A stretch of 15,019 nt of DNA from MGNI01 sp964353875 (GTDB lineage Bacteria; Chloroflexota; Anaerolineae; Anaerolineales; E44-bin32), in NCBI GenBank assembly GCA_964353875.1, contig CAYGXU010000077.1, forward strand, positions 1 through 15,019. Reading direction: 5' to 3'. Below the pieces are notes generated by a model, which was not told the DNA's origin, made no database searches, and saw only the letters and a program-made list of their open reading frames with translations. This document shows, piece by piece, positions 1 through 6,906 of the stretch (the stretch's first letter is position 1; every line of letters begins with the position of its first letter). The translations under genes and the position numbers were made by a program.

Positions 1-50
1 CTTTCCAGATGAGAAATAAAGGGATGGGGTTCGGTTGGGTTTCTGTTCAT
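1..50 (-). CDS. casB: Cascade small subunit Cse2/CasB, N-terminal fragment cut by window edge
   Basis: An ATG at 50-48 overlaps the casA stop codon (TGA at 49-47), giving an ATGA junction. It opens a frame that runs off the window: MNRNPTEPHPFISHLE, 16 codons. Cse2/CasB is the small subunit of the type I-E Cascade complex, and it normally follows casA directly. The visible residues, ending in a FISHLE-type segment, fit the start of that family, where an F-(I/V)-x-x-L segment precedes the first helix. Sixteen residues are too few to identify a family on their own, so the call rests mainly on position and on the overlap typical of cas operons. Confidence 0.7.
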   Translation of the reverse strand, partial: MNRNPTEPHPFISHLE

Positions 51-1582
51 CGGTTGGATTCCTCCTGTTGAAATACTTTGGCCAGACCGGCCTCCAATTG
101 GCCACGAGCTTTCACGCCGGCTTTGAGGCCGCGCACGCCAGAACCCAGCAGGTCGACGGCTTGCTGAAAGGCGGATCGGGCGCAATTTCGGACGGTGCGG
201 CGCCATTCTTCCGTAGCAGATTCTCCCTTATAAGGGAGGTCCTGTAACAGGTTGTGAAAGGGGAGCTCCAGTTCGCCCCAGAAGCGCCGTTCTACTCCCC
301 AGTGTTGCGTCAGATTTGAACAGTCTGCGGAGGCAGGCTGGTGCGCCTCGGCGAGGTCGGATTCAGGAGAGAGATGGAAAGCCGCCATGGATTTCAGCGC
401 TCCCCATAGTTGCCTGCCTGTCGCCTCAGCAACCTCCAGGGCTATGGACAATTGTTCGACGAATTTGGGATTCTGTAGATAGGGCAGGGGTAGGGGCATG
501 CGCTCGTGACGGTAGAAATACACTTTGGCCTTATCGTTAGCCATGCCGAGGGCGATATAGCGTAATCTGACTGATCGATCATCGAGAAAGTCGGCATTGG
601 CCAATTCCGCCAACCAGCGAAATGAGGAGGGGGGATATGCTTCTCCCGTGGTTTGGAGCCGAAACAGCGCGGCGCTGTTGCGCCATAAGTCGCGATCTTC
701 CTGAAAGCGCAGGACACGGAAGCCGCGCTGTTCATCGCGTGTGTAATGCTTCATCGGATCGCGGGCTTCGGAGTCCAAGCGCAGGGCCGGAGCTACAGTC
801 ATTGTCCGCACCCAGACGCCATCGGGGTGCTGCTCGGGAAATAAGAGCATGCGTCGGTTCTGCCAGGTCAGATAGTCGAGGTAGCCGAATGGTTTTGACC
901 TTTCTGGGTTGAATGGATCGTCCATCTCCCAGGAGGGGTGATCCCGTTGGGGAAGTGTTGCCACGACGTTGTCATCCGGATATCGGACCAGGTTGAGCAT
1001 CAGGGTTTCGAAAAGGTTGTTACCTTCCACGAGGAAGATCACTCCACGAGTGCAAGGCGCATCGGTGAACTTTTGGGGCAGGCCGCTCAACCCTGCCAGA
1101 CCGAAGGATTGCGCCGTAACCACGCACCTGGCTGCCTGGGCCGCGGTGAGCGCTGCTCCCGTGGCCTCGGAATGGTGGTCGAAGAGGGTGGGGTTGTTCC
1201 CGGAGGCCAGGTGGGGAATCAGGTTGATGATCGATTTTGGCTTGACGCGCGCATCGGGAGCCTGGTAGAAAGGTCGCTGCGGATGGAAGAGATCGAAGCG
1301 ATGTCGCCATCGGTCGGAATAAGTTTTAAGGGGTTCGGGGGGAAAGCGGCCCGCCTTCCAGAGCACTCCCCAAGTTCCGTAATCCTGCGGACCGAAGATA
1401 CGATGCAGGATGACCAGAAGCAAGCGATAGAGGGAGGCTGTCTCCAACGGGGTGTCGCCACGGATTTCTCGCAACTCATCGGCAGCCAGCAGCGTTTGGA
1501 GCAGCCCGAGTTCCTGAATTTCTCCCTTCCGATCGATCGAAGGGAGCCAGGGTTGATCGATCAGATTAAACGCCAGACTCAT
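47..1582 (-). CDS. casA: Type I-E CRISPR Cascade large subunit Cse1/CasA
   Basis: This 511-residue protein has the length (about 500) and N-terminal signature of Cse1/CasA, the large subunit of the type I-E surveillance complex. That subunit recognises the PAM and recruits Cas3. Visible marks are the opening FNLIDQPWLPSI at residues 5-16, an ELGLLQTL segment and a helical LETASLYRLLLVILHRIF block at 46-63. The loop region SGNNPTLFDHHSEA at 127-140 has the N-x-x-L-F-D-H pattern typical of the family. The ATG at 1582 overlaps the cas3 stop as ATGA, which fixes the start and implies translational coupling. The stop overlaps casB in the same way. The frame is intact. The function is known from the family; PAM specificity cannot be read from the sequence. 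Confidence 0.95.
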   Translation of the reverse strand: MSLAFNLIDQPWLPSIDRKGEIQELGLLQTLLAADELREIRGDTPLETASLYRLLLVILHRIFGPQDYGTWGVLWKAGRFPPEPLKTYSDRWRHRFDLFHPQRPFYQAPDARVKPKSIINLIPHLASGNNPTLFDHHSEATGAALTAAQAARCVVTAQSFGLAGLSGLPQKFTDAPCTRGVIFLVEGNNLFETLMLNLVRYPDDNVVATLPQRDHPSWEMDDPFNPERSKPFGYLDYLTWQNRRMLLFPEQHPDGVWVRTMTVAPALRLDSEARDPMKHYTRDEQRGFRVLRFQEDRDLWRNSAALFRLQTTGEAYPPSSFRWLAELANADFLDDRSVRLRYIALGMANDKAKVYFYRHERMPLPLPYLQNPKFVEQLSIALEVAEATGRQLWGALKSMAAFHLSPESDLAEAHQPASADCSNLTQHWGVERRFWGELELPFHNLLQDLPYKGESATEEWRRTVRNCARSAFQQAVDLLGSGVRGLKAGVKARGQLEAGLAKVFQQEESNR

Positions 1583-4314
1583 TCCGCCTCCTTTTGGATT
1601 TCCAATCCTGTTTCACGACTGAGATGAAGGGTGTAAGGTATCCCTTCCAATCGGCAAAGTCCATTTTCGAAGATGGCCAGACGATGATGGCGCAACGCGG
1701 CGACCCTTTCCCAGGCCTTAGGTGGATCTTGGCCGAGTAGATGGTGGACAATGGCCGTATGCCTAACCTCGATGGCACGTTGCAGCAGTGGGGGGATCAC
1801 CTGGGGGGAAGGTTTATCTGTGAGATCGAGGGGAGCGCCGCATCCGTCCGGCTCCAGAGCCAAACCTTTTTCGGTTTGATGGAGGCAGATCAGGGAGACG
1901 CCGGGATCGATCAGGCGCGTCATGGCCTGAAAGGTGCGGTGGATGTCGGGGTTTTCCTCCTCCAATCCCAGATTGGTTTGGGAGAGGAGATCTTCGGCAT
2001 GAGGGGGGCGCACCAGGCGCGACTTCGCCTCAAGGATGGCATCATTACGGTTACGTTCCATTTTACTCTGTGCGACAGATAGAGCCTGCTGCAGCTTGGC
2101 ATCCTGCATTCTTGTGAGTGCACCATCGCCATAGACGCCCTCGATCAAGGACTTGGTATCCGACGGCAGCTCGATTTGACTTCGACCGATTAACAGGCCG
2201 TATGTAGCGAGCAAGAAATATTCTTCATACACGTATCGGTCGGATTCGAAATTGGGGAGATCTTCGACAAGTTTCGGCCTGGTCAGCAGCAAATGTGGAT
2301 GTCTGAGCTTATTGGGGCGGTTTCGGGAGTGGCGATGGAGGCGACCTGCGCGTTGCAGAAGAAGATCCACCGGAGCCAGATCGGAGAGCATGAGGTCGAA
2401 ATCTAGGTCCAGACTTTGTTCCACGACTTGAGTGGCGACCAGGATAGATCTTTGGGGGCGTTGGCCGTCCTTTCCAAAACGTTCGAGCACATTTCGTTCG
2501 ATCCCGTCTCTCCAGGCGAAGGGATAGCGAGCGTGGAAGAGTAACAAATCCTGCTCCGGCACAAGATGAGCATCTTTCAAAGCGCGGTAGATTGCCTGAG
2601 CCCGGCTGACGGTATTGCAGATCACGACGGCGCATCCGCCATCCTTTAAAAGCTCAGTCAGATGGGCGAGGATGGCTTCCGGCTCCCTGAAGATCCATTG
2701 CAGTTCAATCCTGCGTGAGGGCGGGGAGGGAAGAGGGAGAGTATTAACCGTTTCTTTGTTTGCCCAAGTCAGACGGGGGTAAGAAGCGTCCATTGCTTGA
2801 GACGGAGTTTGATCCTTACCCTGATAGGCTATGATGAGCTCCCGCCGAGTGCAATCTGGCAGCGTGGCCGAGAGGATGATGACCGAGGAGCCAATCTGGC
2901 TCAGCCAGCTCAACAAGCGCTGAAAGAGGGAGGACATATAGGTATCATAGGCATGAACCTCGTCGAAAATAACCACCTTGTGGCTCAGACCGAAAAGGCG
3001 CACGAAGAAATGTTTAGTCTGCATCACGCTCATCAGCGCCTGATCTACTGTCCCAACCGCAAAAGGTGCTAACAGGCTGCGCTTACGTGGAAGGAACCAG
3101 GTGAGGGCGGCGATGGCGCCATGCTCATCTTCGCCGACGGCTTCAAGATGGATCTTCTGCATTCTTTCCGACCAGCGCGCCTGGCCATGGACCAGGTGTA
3201 GATTGATTAGGTCTTCGGGATAGCGGTTTTTCAGAAAATCTTTTACTCGATCAAACATCTGATTGCTGGTCGCCATGGTGGGCATGGCGAGGTAGAGACC
3301 GCGCCCTCTCTCTTGTTGCAGCCAGGTGTCCGCCAGAAAGAGGGCTGCTTCGGTTTTTCCAATGCCGGTAGGTGCCTCCAAGATGACCAGCGCGGGAGGC
3401 TTGATTAGCTGCGATTGTTCAATGACCTGGCGCTGGACTTCATTGGGGTGATCGAAGAAGAACATTTGCGCGAAGGGGATGGTCTCACCGCGAGCTTGCC
3501 AGCTCAACCAACCCAGGCGATGAAGCGCTGCATGCGCCTGATGAGCGGCCCGGTGAGCATATTCTTCTGCATCTAAAGTTTCCTTGATATAAGGGAAGCT
3601 ATCCTCCATCGAACCAATCCAATCGGCAACGGAGGTCAATCCAGAGAGGAGGGTAAGAAGGGCATTTTCTTCTTCCTGGGAAAGTTGTACTCCCTGCCAA
3701 TCTGGAGGCTCGATGGTTGATTGGAGGGCAAATAAGAGCTCCTTACGAACAGCACCCCAACTCTCGTCGCCGGTGTCTGTAGATTTCAGGTCGGGGATTT
3801 CCAATTGGGAGGGGGTAGGCCAGATACCATGATGTCCACCCAGCGCGCGGGCGAGTTTCTTGGCGAAACGCGGCGGTAGATGGGTTTCAGAAGGGAGCAA
3901 ACGTTCGAGCGCCCAGGCTGAAATAGTTGCGTGTGAGGCAGAGGAGGGGGATGAGGTCCGAGGAAAGGATAACCCTGCTTCTTGCAAGATGGAAATGGAG
4001 GGAAAGTGCTTTCGTTGGAAAGCAGGGCTGGCCTTGCCGAGATCATGCAACCCGAGCCAGAAGGCAATCAATCGCCCGGCGGATTGCGGGTCGAGATTGA
4101 GCAGTGAAGAAATATGGTTCTGAAGGCTTTCCCCTAGATTTTCCCAGAGAGCAATGCCTGTCTGAGCTACATCGATCAGGTGATACAAGAGAGCATGTCT
4201 GTGCTCTTGAGATTTGTCCAATTTAGCCCATAACTGCATACAGGTAAGCGAGAGAGATGGCTTTAAAAGGTTATGTGAGTTGGTTGGATCATGATCTTTC
4301 TTGGTCGATGTCAT
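1579..4314 (-). CDS. cas3: CRISPR-associated HD nuclease-helicase Cas3 (type I-E)
   Basis: This 911-residue protein carries both Cas3 halves. Family knowledge: Cas3 is recruited by Cascade to the R-loop and degrades the non-target strand 3' to 5' using ATP. The HD nuclease metal ligands are visible: H45, the H90-D91 pair in LGLHDLGK, H128 in SHAT, the H161-H162 pair in GGHHG and D231 in VADWIG. The SF2 helicase follows: Walker A EAPTGIGKT at 313-321, DEVH at 451-454, SAT at 482-484, ATQVVEQSLDLDFD near 627-640 and QRAGRLHRH at 654-662. All core motifs are present, so the enzyme looks active. The ATG at 4314 has no clear Shine-Dalgarno. Met26 (ATG at 4239-4237), just before the conserved LWAK segment, is an alternative start. 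cas3 is the first cas gene here and overlaps casA by 4 nt. Confidence 0.96.
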   Translation of the reverse strand: MTSTKKDHDPTNSHNLLKPSLSLTCMQLWAKLDKSQEHRHALLYHLIDVAQTGIALWENLGESLQNHISSLLNLDPQSAGRLIAFWLGLHDLGKASPAFQRKHFPSISILQEAGLSFPRTSSPSSASHATISAWALERLLPSETHLPPRFAKKLARALGGHHGIWPTPSQLEIPDLKSTDTGDESWGAVRKELLFALQSTIEPPDWQGVQLSQEEENALLTLLSGLTSVADWIGSMEDSFPYIKETLDAEEYAHRAAHQAHAALHRLGWLSWQARGETIPFAQMFFFDHPNEVQRQVIEQSQLIKPPALVILEAPTGIGKTEAALFLADTWLQQERGRGLYLAMPTMATSNQMFDRVKDFLKNRYPEDLINLHLVHGQARWSERMQKIHLEAVGEDEHGAIAALTWFLPRKRSLLAPFAVGTVDQALMSVMQTKHFFVRLFGLSHKVVIFDEVHAYDTYMSSLFQRLLSWLSQIGSSVIILSATLPDCTRRELIIAYQGKDQTPSQAMDASYPRLTWANKETVNTLPLPSPPSRRIELQWIFREPEAILAHLTELLKDGGCAVVICNTVSRAQAIYRALKDAHLVPEQDLLLFHARYPFAWRDGIERNVLERFGKDGQRPQRSILVATQVVEQSLDLDFDLMLSDLAPVDLLLQRAGRLHRHSRNRPNKLRHPHLLLTRPKLVEDLPNFESDRYVYEEYFLLATYGLLIGRSQIELPSDTKSLIEGVYGDGALTRMQDAKLQQALSVAQSKMERNRNDAILEAKSRLVRPPHAEDLLSQTNLGLEEENPDIHRTFQAMTRLIDPGVSLICLHQTEKGLALEPDGCGAPLDLTDKPSPQVIPPLLQRAIEVRHTAIVHHLLGQDPPKAWERVAALRHHRLAIFENGLCRLEGIPYTLHLSRETGLEIQKEAE

Positions 4315-4891
4315 CCGATTTTACTCAGCAGCAGTTATATCATGGGCAACAGGACGAGGCGGAGCGCATTAGTTTTATTGTGATTGAAGGAATCGGGCGT
4401 TCCTTTGTGAGCGGATCCCTTGTGGATTGAGAGGAATACCCCCATGCAGGCACCCTGCCGATGCCGGTCCTGTTAGGAAGGGGTGGGGGATATACATTGC
4501 GCCCCTGGATGGCGAAGCAGAATGGATGGCTGCAGAGGGGATCCGCCTGAGGAGAGTATATAAAGAAAGGGCGCTGCGCGCCACAGGTAATAAAGCGGGG
4601 AATCTTGCCACGAAGAGAAGAGGATGACAGAAAGTTGGCGTAAGACAGGCGATTTTTTGCAGGGAGGGCAGCTTTGGTTTTCAGCGGGCGCCCTGGACAG
4701 AGGGATAGTGGATAGAATTACCCGTCGCCAGCCTCCGACCCGGGCGGTATCGGCGAACTATACGGCAAGAATAATGGTGAATTCCTTGGGAGTATTCCAT
4801 AGAGCGTGCTTCTAGCTGCAACCAAGATCTGCCCAGATCATGTCAATGTCGAGAGGTGATCCTATAATAAACCCATCTCCATAGGAACGGA
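4315..4891. other. 577-base intergenic region between the RCK gene and the cas operon
   Basis: I find no recognisable gene here. Frames of up to 78 codons exist on both strands, but they look like chance: composition is arbitrary, none has a well-placed ribosome binding site, and none matches a family I know. The region must hold the 3' end of the upstream minus-strand transcript and the promoter of cas3. Structural marks are an imperfect AAGGAA-N7-TTCCTT inverted repeat (4387-4405), a GC-rich hairpin at 4570-4582, the palindrome GGGCGCCC near 4686-4693 and a GATCT-N4-AGATC repeat (4826-4839). A weak minus-strand -10 candidate, TATAAC, lies at 4339-4334, about 20 nt from the cas3 ATG, but has no convincing -35. 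No CRISPR-type repeats are present. Confidence 0.6.
4570..4582 (-). terminator. Possible weak terminator hairpin downstream of the RCK gene
   Basis: GGCGC-GCA-GCGCC (minus strand) forms a 5-bp all-GC stem with a 3-nt loop. It is followed by a pyrimidine- and T-rich tail, CTTTCTTTATATA. The layout resembles a short intrinsic terminator for transcripts coming from the 4892 side. The stem is short, the U-tract is interrupted, and the site is about 310 nt past the stop codon, so this is tentative. Confidence 0.22.
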
Positions 4892-5671
4892 CTATTTCCC
4901 TGACCTGCCTCGTATATGCTCGACCAACGCCTGGGCTGCCTCCTGATAAGGACAGAAGAAGTGCACATTCGGCTTCTTGTAATGCTCGAACAGCTCCGCT
5001 AACTGACCTCGATAGAGACGAATCCAGATTTGGGCATCGGGGTTGATCTGAAGCACTTTAAAAGCTGCCTCGAGGTTGAAGGCATCATTGCCCGAGGAGA
5101 GGATAACAAGAGTTGCTGTGCGGCAATTGGCGGTCTCCAATGCCTCGAGGGTGGTCATATCGGAGACGATGTGACAGATATTGGGGCTGTTCAATCCTAA
5201 TTCTGCTATGACCCCTGGCCTGGGATCAACCAAGACCATACACGCAGAGGGATTGGCTTTCAGCAAGTGTTGTACTAACGCACGGCCTAGTTCTCCTACG
5301 CCGCAAATGACAATATGATCGGTAAAGGTTTTTGCGACCATTCGATCCCACTCCTCTCGATGTTCTCCTCGGGCGATAAATGTGGAGAGGATACGCAATA
5401 CCCCCTCTCCCAAAATAACTATGGTCAGCAACGGCATCACGAACGTCAGGATCATCGGCAGCGCGCCACCCCCAGGTTCTACCACCCGTTCGATGACCGC
5501 CATGTGGAAGGCATCCACCAGCAGTTGCAGCCAACTCGTCCGCGGGTCTTCAACCGACAGGCGCAGCAGCACAACTGCCATCGCCAGGATGGCTATAAAC
5601 AATAATAGGTTAATCCAGATGGCTTTGGCGACGATCTTCAGGTCGCGCCAGAAAGCTGCAAGTTTCATCAT
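4892..5671 (-). CDS. Two-helix membrane protein with cytoplasmic TrkA-N/RCK NAD-binding domain
   Basis: This 259-residue protein has two predicted membrane helices, residues about 16-38 and 72-98. A linker leads to a Rossmann-type RCK/TrkA-N domain (about 118-259) with the dinucleotide-binding GVGELG at 124-129 and an acidic residue (D149) at the end of strand 2, where RCK domains contact the ribose. The layout is that of a 2TM-RCK potassium channel. However, the segment between the helices (AFHMAVIERVVEPGGG) has no TVGYG-like selectivity filter, so it may not conduct potassium. The first ATG overlaps the TGA of the preceding 30-codon ORF. A second ATG follows immediately. It is the last gene of the compact small-gene run. 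A ligand-gated membrane effector or a sensor is possible; channel activity is not shown. Confidence 0.8.
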   Translation of the reverse strand: MMKLAAFWRDLKIVAKAIWINLLLFIAILAMAVVLLRLSVEDPRTSWLQLLVDAFHMAVIERVVEPGGGALPMILTFVMPLLTIVILGEGVLRILSTFIARGEHREEWDRMVAKTFTDHIVICGVGELGRALVQHLLKANPSACMVLVDPRPGVIAELGLNSPNICHIVSDMTTLEALETANCRTATLVILSSGNDAFNLEAAFKVLQINPDAQIWIRLYRGQLAELFEHYKKPNVHFFCPYQEAAQALVEHIRGRSGK

Positions 5672-5760
5672 ATTTCATCCCGTTCTGGGTAATTATCCTG
5701 CATTTTCTCATCGGAGGTACTGTTGGTAAAGATTTTGATCTGCACCCAATGCGTCGCCAT
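5668..5760 (-). CDS. 30-residue ORF coupled to the RCK gene
   Basis: ATG at 5760 opens a 30-codon frame (starts MATHWVQIKIF, ends YPERDEI) whose TGA at 5670-5668 overlaps the ATG of the RCK gene. An AGGGA Shine-Dalgarno lies 7 nt before its ATG and sits directly after the stop of the small membrane protein gene, 12 nt upstream. The peptide is polar, lacks a membrane segment and matches no family I know. It may be a real microprotein, or a leader ORF whose translation carries ribosomes to the RCK start, which itself has only a weak ribosome binding site. Its size keeps confidence low. Confidence 0.45.
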   Translation of the reverse strand: MATHWVQIKIFTNSTSDEKMQDNYPERDEI

Positions 5761-5772
5761 TGCAGATTCCCT

Positions 5773-6003
5773 TCAATCGCTGAAGAGTCGGTTCGTCATA
5801 TTGATCGCCATCGACACCCCCACAAGAATCCCCAGCGGTAACACGCTCGTCCAAGTGATCGTGACCGGCGCGCGACCGGTCCAGGTCAGGATCTGGTTAT
5901 AGAGGAGCATCGCCACACAACTGACACCAACCCCCAAAAAACCTCCAGCGAGGAAACCGATCACGGCTCGAATGAGTTGATTACTTCTCATCGACTGCCC
6001 CAT
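5773..6003 (-). CDS. Small two-helix membrane protein, unrecognised
   Basis: This 76-residue protein has two hydrophobic stretches, residues about 10-35 (Gly/Val-rich, FLAGGFLGVGVS) and about 45-67 (LPLGILVGVSMAI). A short polar turn containing RAP separates them. It ends NRLFSD. I do not recognise a family. GGAGG lies 12 nt before the ATG at 6003. The internal ATG at 5991 (Met5) overlaps the stop of the 44-codon ORF as ATGA and has GGGG 6 nt upstream, so a 72-residue product starting MRSNQLIR is equally likely. It lies between two other small ORFs and upstream of the two-helix RCK protein. A helper subunit of that membrane protein is possible but is inferred from context only. Confidence 0.65.
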   Translation of the reverse strand: MGQSMRSNQLIRAVIGFLAGGFLGVGVSCVAMLLYNQILTWTGRAPVTITWTSVLPLGILVGVSMAINMTNRLFSD

Positions 6004-6122
6004 CTGAACATACCGCCTCCGTAGATTAAGGGATCTCTTGCCCCAGCATCGTACCGGAGGTCTCCAAAAAGCGAAGTTCGATAGCGATTATTGAAAGCCT
6101 CTTCAGCCACGACCATCATCAT
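5988..6122 (-). CDS. 44-residue ORF in the coupled small-gene run
   Basis: ATG at 6122-6120 overlaps the TGA (6121-6119) of the 123-residue gene, and two more ATG codons follow in frame. The 44-residue product (MMMVVAEEAFNNRYR at the start, GGGMFRWGSR at the end) has a central aromatic and Asp-rich stretch and no membrane helix. Its TGA at 5990-5988 forms an ATGA with Met5 of the next gene, and its last codons contain the GGAGG that serves that gene. Stop/start overlaps at both ends are the main support. No homology is recognised, and it could instead be a spacer that happens to be open. Confidence 0.4.
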   Translation of the reverse strand: MMMVVAEEAFNNRYRTSLFGDLRYDAGARDPLIYGGGMFRWGSR

Positions 6123-6490
6123 AGGATTGCGATGAGGCCTAAGCCGCGCACCGCGCAGACCTGGAGGAATTTGCACAAGTTGTGGATCTCCCCGACCACC
6201 AGCGGTCGGTCGACGTCAGCGTTATAAAAGGCAATCTCTTGATCCGCATCACAGGACGCCAGAGCCTGCGCCATGCGGCGGACGGCTTCCGGAGGGATCC
6301 AGAATTGGTATAGACTCTCGCCTGTAATCTGCTCGACCAGAACATCGTATACCTTGCCCCTGAAGCTTCCGGCATCCCCACTGAATAGCCCGCCGCACAA
6401 TTGGATGTCAGCCGCTTCAAAGGCCGCAATATCTTCCGCCGATAGAGCAATATCCTTTTCACTGCGAGCGGCGTAGGTATCAAGTCCCAT
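6119..6490 (-). CDS. Conserved-looking hypothetical protein, 123 residues
   Basis: The protein is soluble-looking and acidic, with no membrane segment or signal peptide. It opens MGLDTYAARSE and has a GKVYDVLVEQITGESLYQFWIPPE block at about 45-68. It ends with a leucine-rich segment (EIHNLCKFLQVCAVRGLGL, 101-119). The smooth alternation of helices and turns looks like a folded, selected protein, but I cannot name the family. The ATG at 6490 has a purine-rich GAGAG about 5-7 nt upstream, a moderate ribosome binding site. Its stop overlaps the next ORF by 4 nt, so it heads the coupled small-gene run that ends in the RCK membrane gene. Its function is unknown. Confidence 0.7.
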   Translation of the reverse strand: MGLDTYAARSEKDIALSAEDIAAFEAADIQLCGGLFSGDAGSFRGKVYDVLVEQITGESLYQFWIPPEAVRRMAQALASCDADQEIAFYNADVDRPLVVGEIHNLCKFLQVCAVRGLGLIAIL

Positions 6491-6780
6491 GGATTCTCTC
6501 TTTCTTATCCACGAGCATCGTCCTGTGCCCCTTCATTCAATAGCGCGGATCCGGTTTCTGACGCATATCCCTTGATATTTTCTTCGGAAAGTTGCGGGTA
6601 ATGAACCGAGAACGACATTGATGTTACCTTGAATGGTTTGATACAGATAGGCTGCCAGTTGAAAATTCTCTCCAAGTTATGCTACCATCCGTACTAATCT
6701 ATCCGCCAGCCCATTCACATCCTCGATAGTCGTTAGGATAGCAAATCGATATGGAATATCATTCTCAAGCCCATGACCTA
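6491..6780 (-). other. Decayed or non-coding stretch with an unrecognised broken frame
   Basis: No intact gene is seen. One minus-strand frame stays open from 6799 to 6533 (89 codons, counting the terminal stop) with a single internal TAA at 6679-6677. It has no good start. Its first half reads coherently (HGLENDIPYRFAILTTIEDV, then LADRLVRMVA), as does the second (ENFQLAAYLYQTIQGN). A second small frame, 6618-6505 (37 codons, contains HYPQLSEENIKGY), ends 14 nt before the next gene and faintly recalls the C-terminal YPxLxxEDI motif of DUF433 proteins. These may be remnants of lost genes. I cannot identify them, and chance is not excluded. Confidence 0.35.
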
Positions 6781-6864
6781 TTACAGCAGGGCATTGCGTT
6801 CAACCTTCAGATCGCTGAAGGTGGAACTGACGAAGATGCGAAAGGTGCGGGTGGAGAGAGCCAT
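6781..6864 (-). pseudogene. Truncated DUF4062 (TIR-like) gene, N-terminal 27 codons only
   Basis: ATG at 6864, preceded by GAGGAA about 5 nt upstream, opens a 27-codon frame containing TFRIFVSSTFSDLKVERNAL. It ends in tandem stops TAA-TAG (6783-6778). The motif R-x-F-(I/V)-S-S-T-F-x-D-(L/M)-x-x-E-R is the hallmark start of DUF4062 domains. The same motif is visible in the 1011-residue protein of this window (RVFVSSTFRDMQAERDEM, residues 14-31). The remainder of the expected domain, with its DLRWG-type motif, is absent downstream. This is therefore a remnant of a second effector-type gene, cut just after its start, 42 nt behind the vWA gene. A functional 27-residue peptide is unlikely. Confidence 0.8.
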
Positions 6865-6906
6865 CTCGATTCCTCGTACATCTTATGAAAGAAGTCTCAA
6901 TGCCGA

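Noticed and set aside
938..1627. A 229-codon plus-strand open frame opposite casA
   Set aside because: It lies wholly antisense to casA, whose identity is secure, and its translation has no domain features. It is a shadow of the casA codon pattern.
4375..4611. A 78-codon minus-strand frame (starts MARFPALL) between the RCK and cas3 genes
   Set aside because: It is Pro/Ser/Arg-rich, of arbitrary composition, overlaps an equally long plus-strand frame (4427-4627), and crosses the GC-rich hairpin. Nothing supports translation.
4624..4815. A 63-codon plus-strand frame in the intergenic region before cas3
   Set aside because: The purine-rich GAGAAGAGG directly abuts the ATG, too close to be a normal ribosome binding site. 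The product matches nothing, and it is the only plus-strand candidate in the window.
4855..4880. A plus-strand TATAAT (in cctataataaacc) as a promoter
   Set aside because: No good -35 element lies 16-18 nt upstream and there is no plus-strand gene downstream, so it is most likely chance.
4315..4891. Possible CRISPR array next to cas3
   Set aside because: No repeated unit of about 28-29 bp with regular spacers is present here or elsewhere in the window; the inverted repeats found are single and different from one another.
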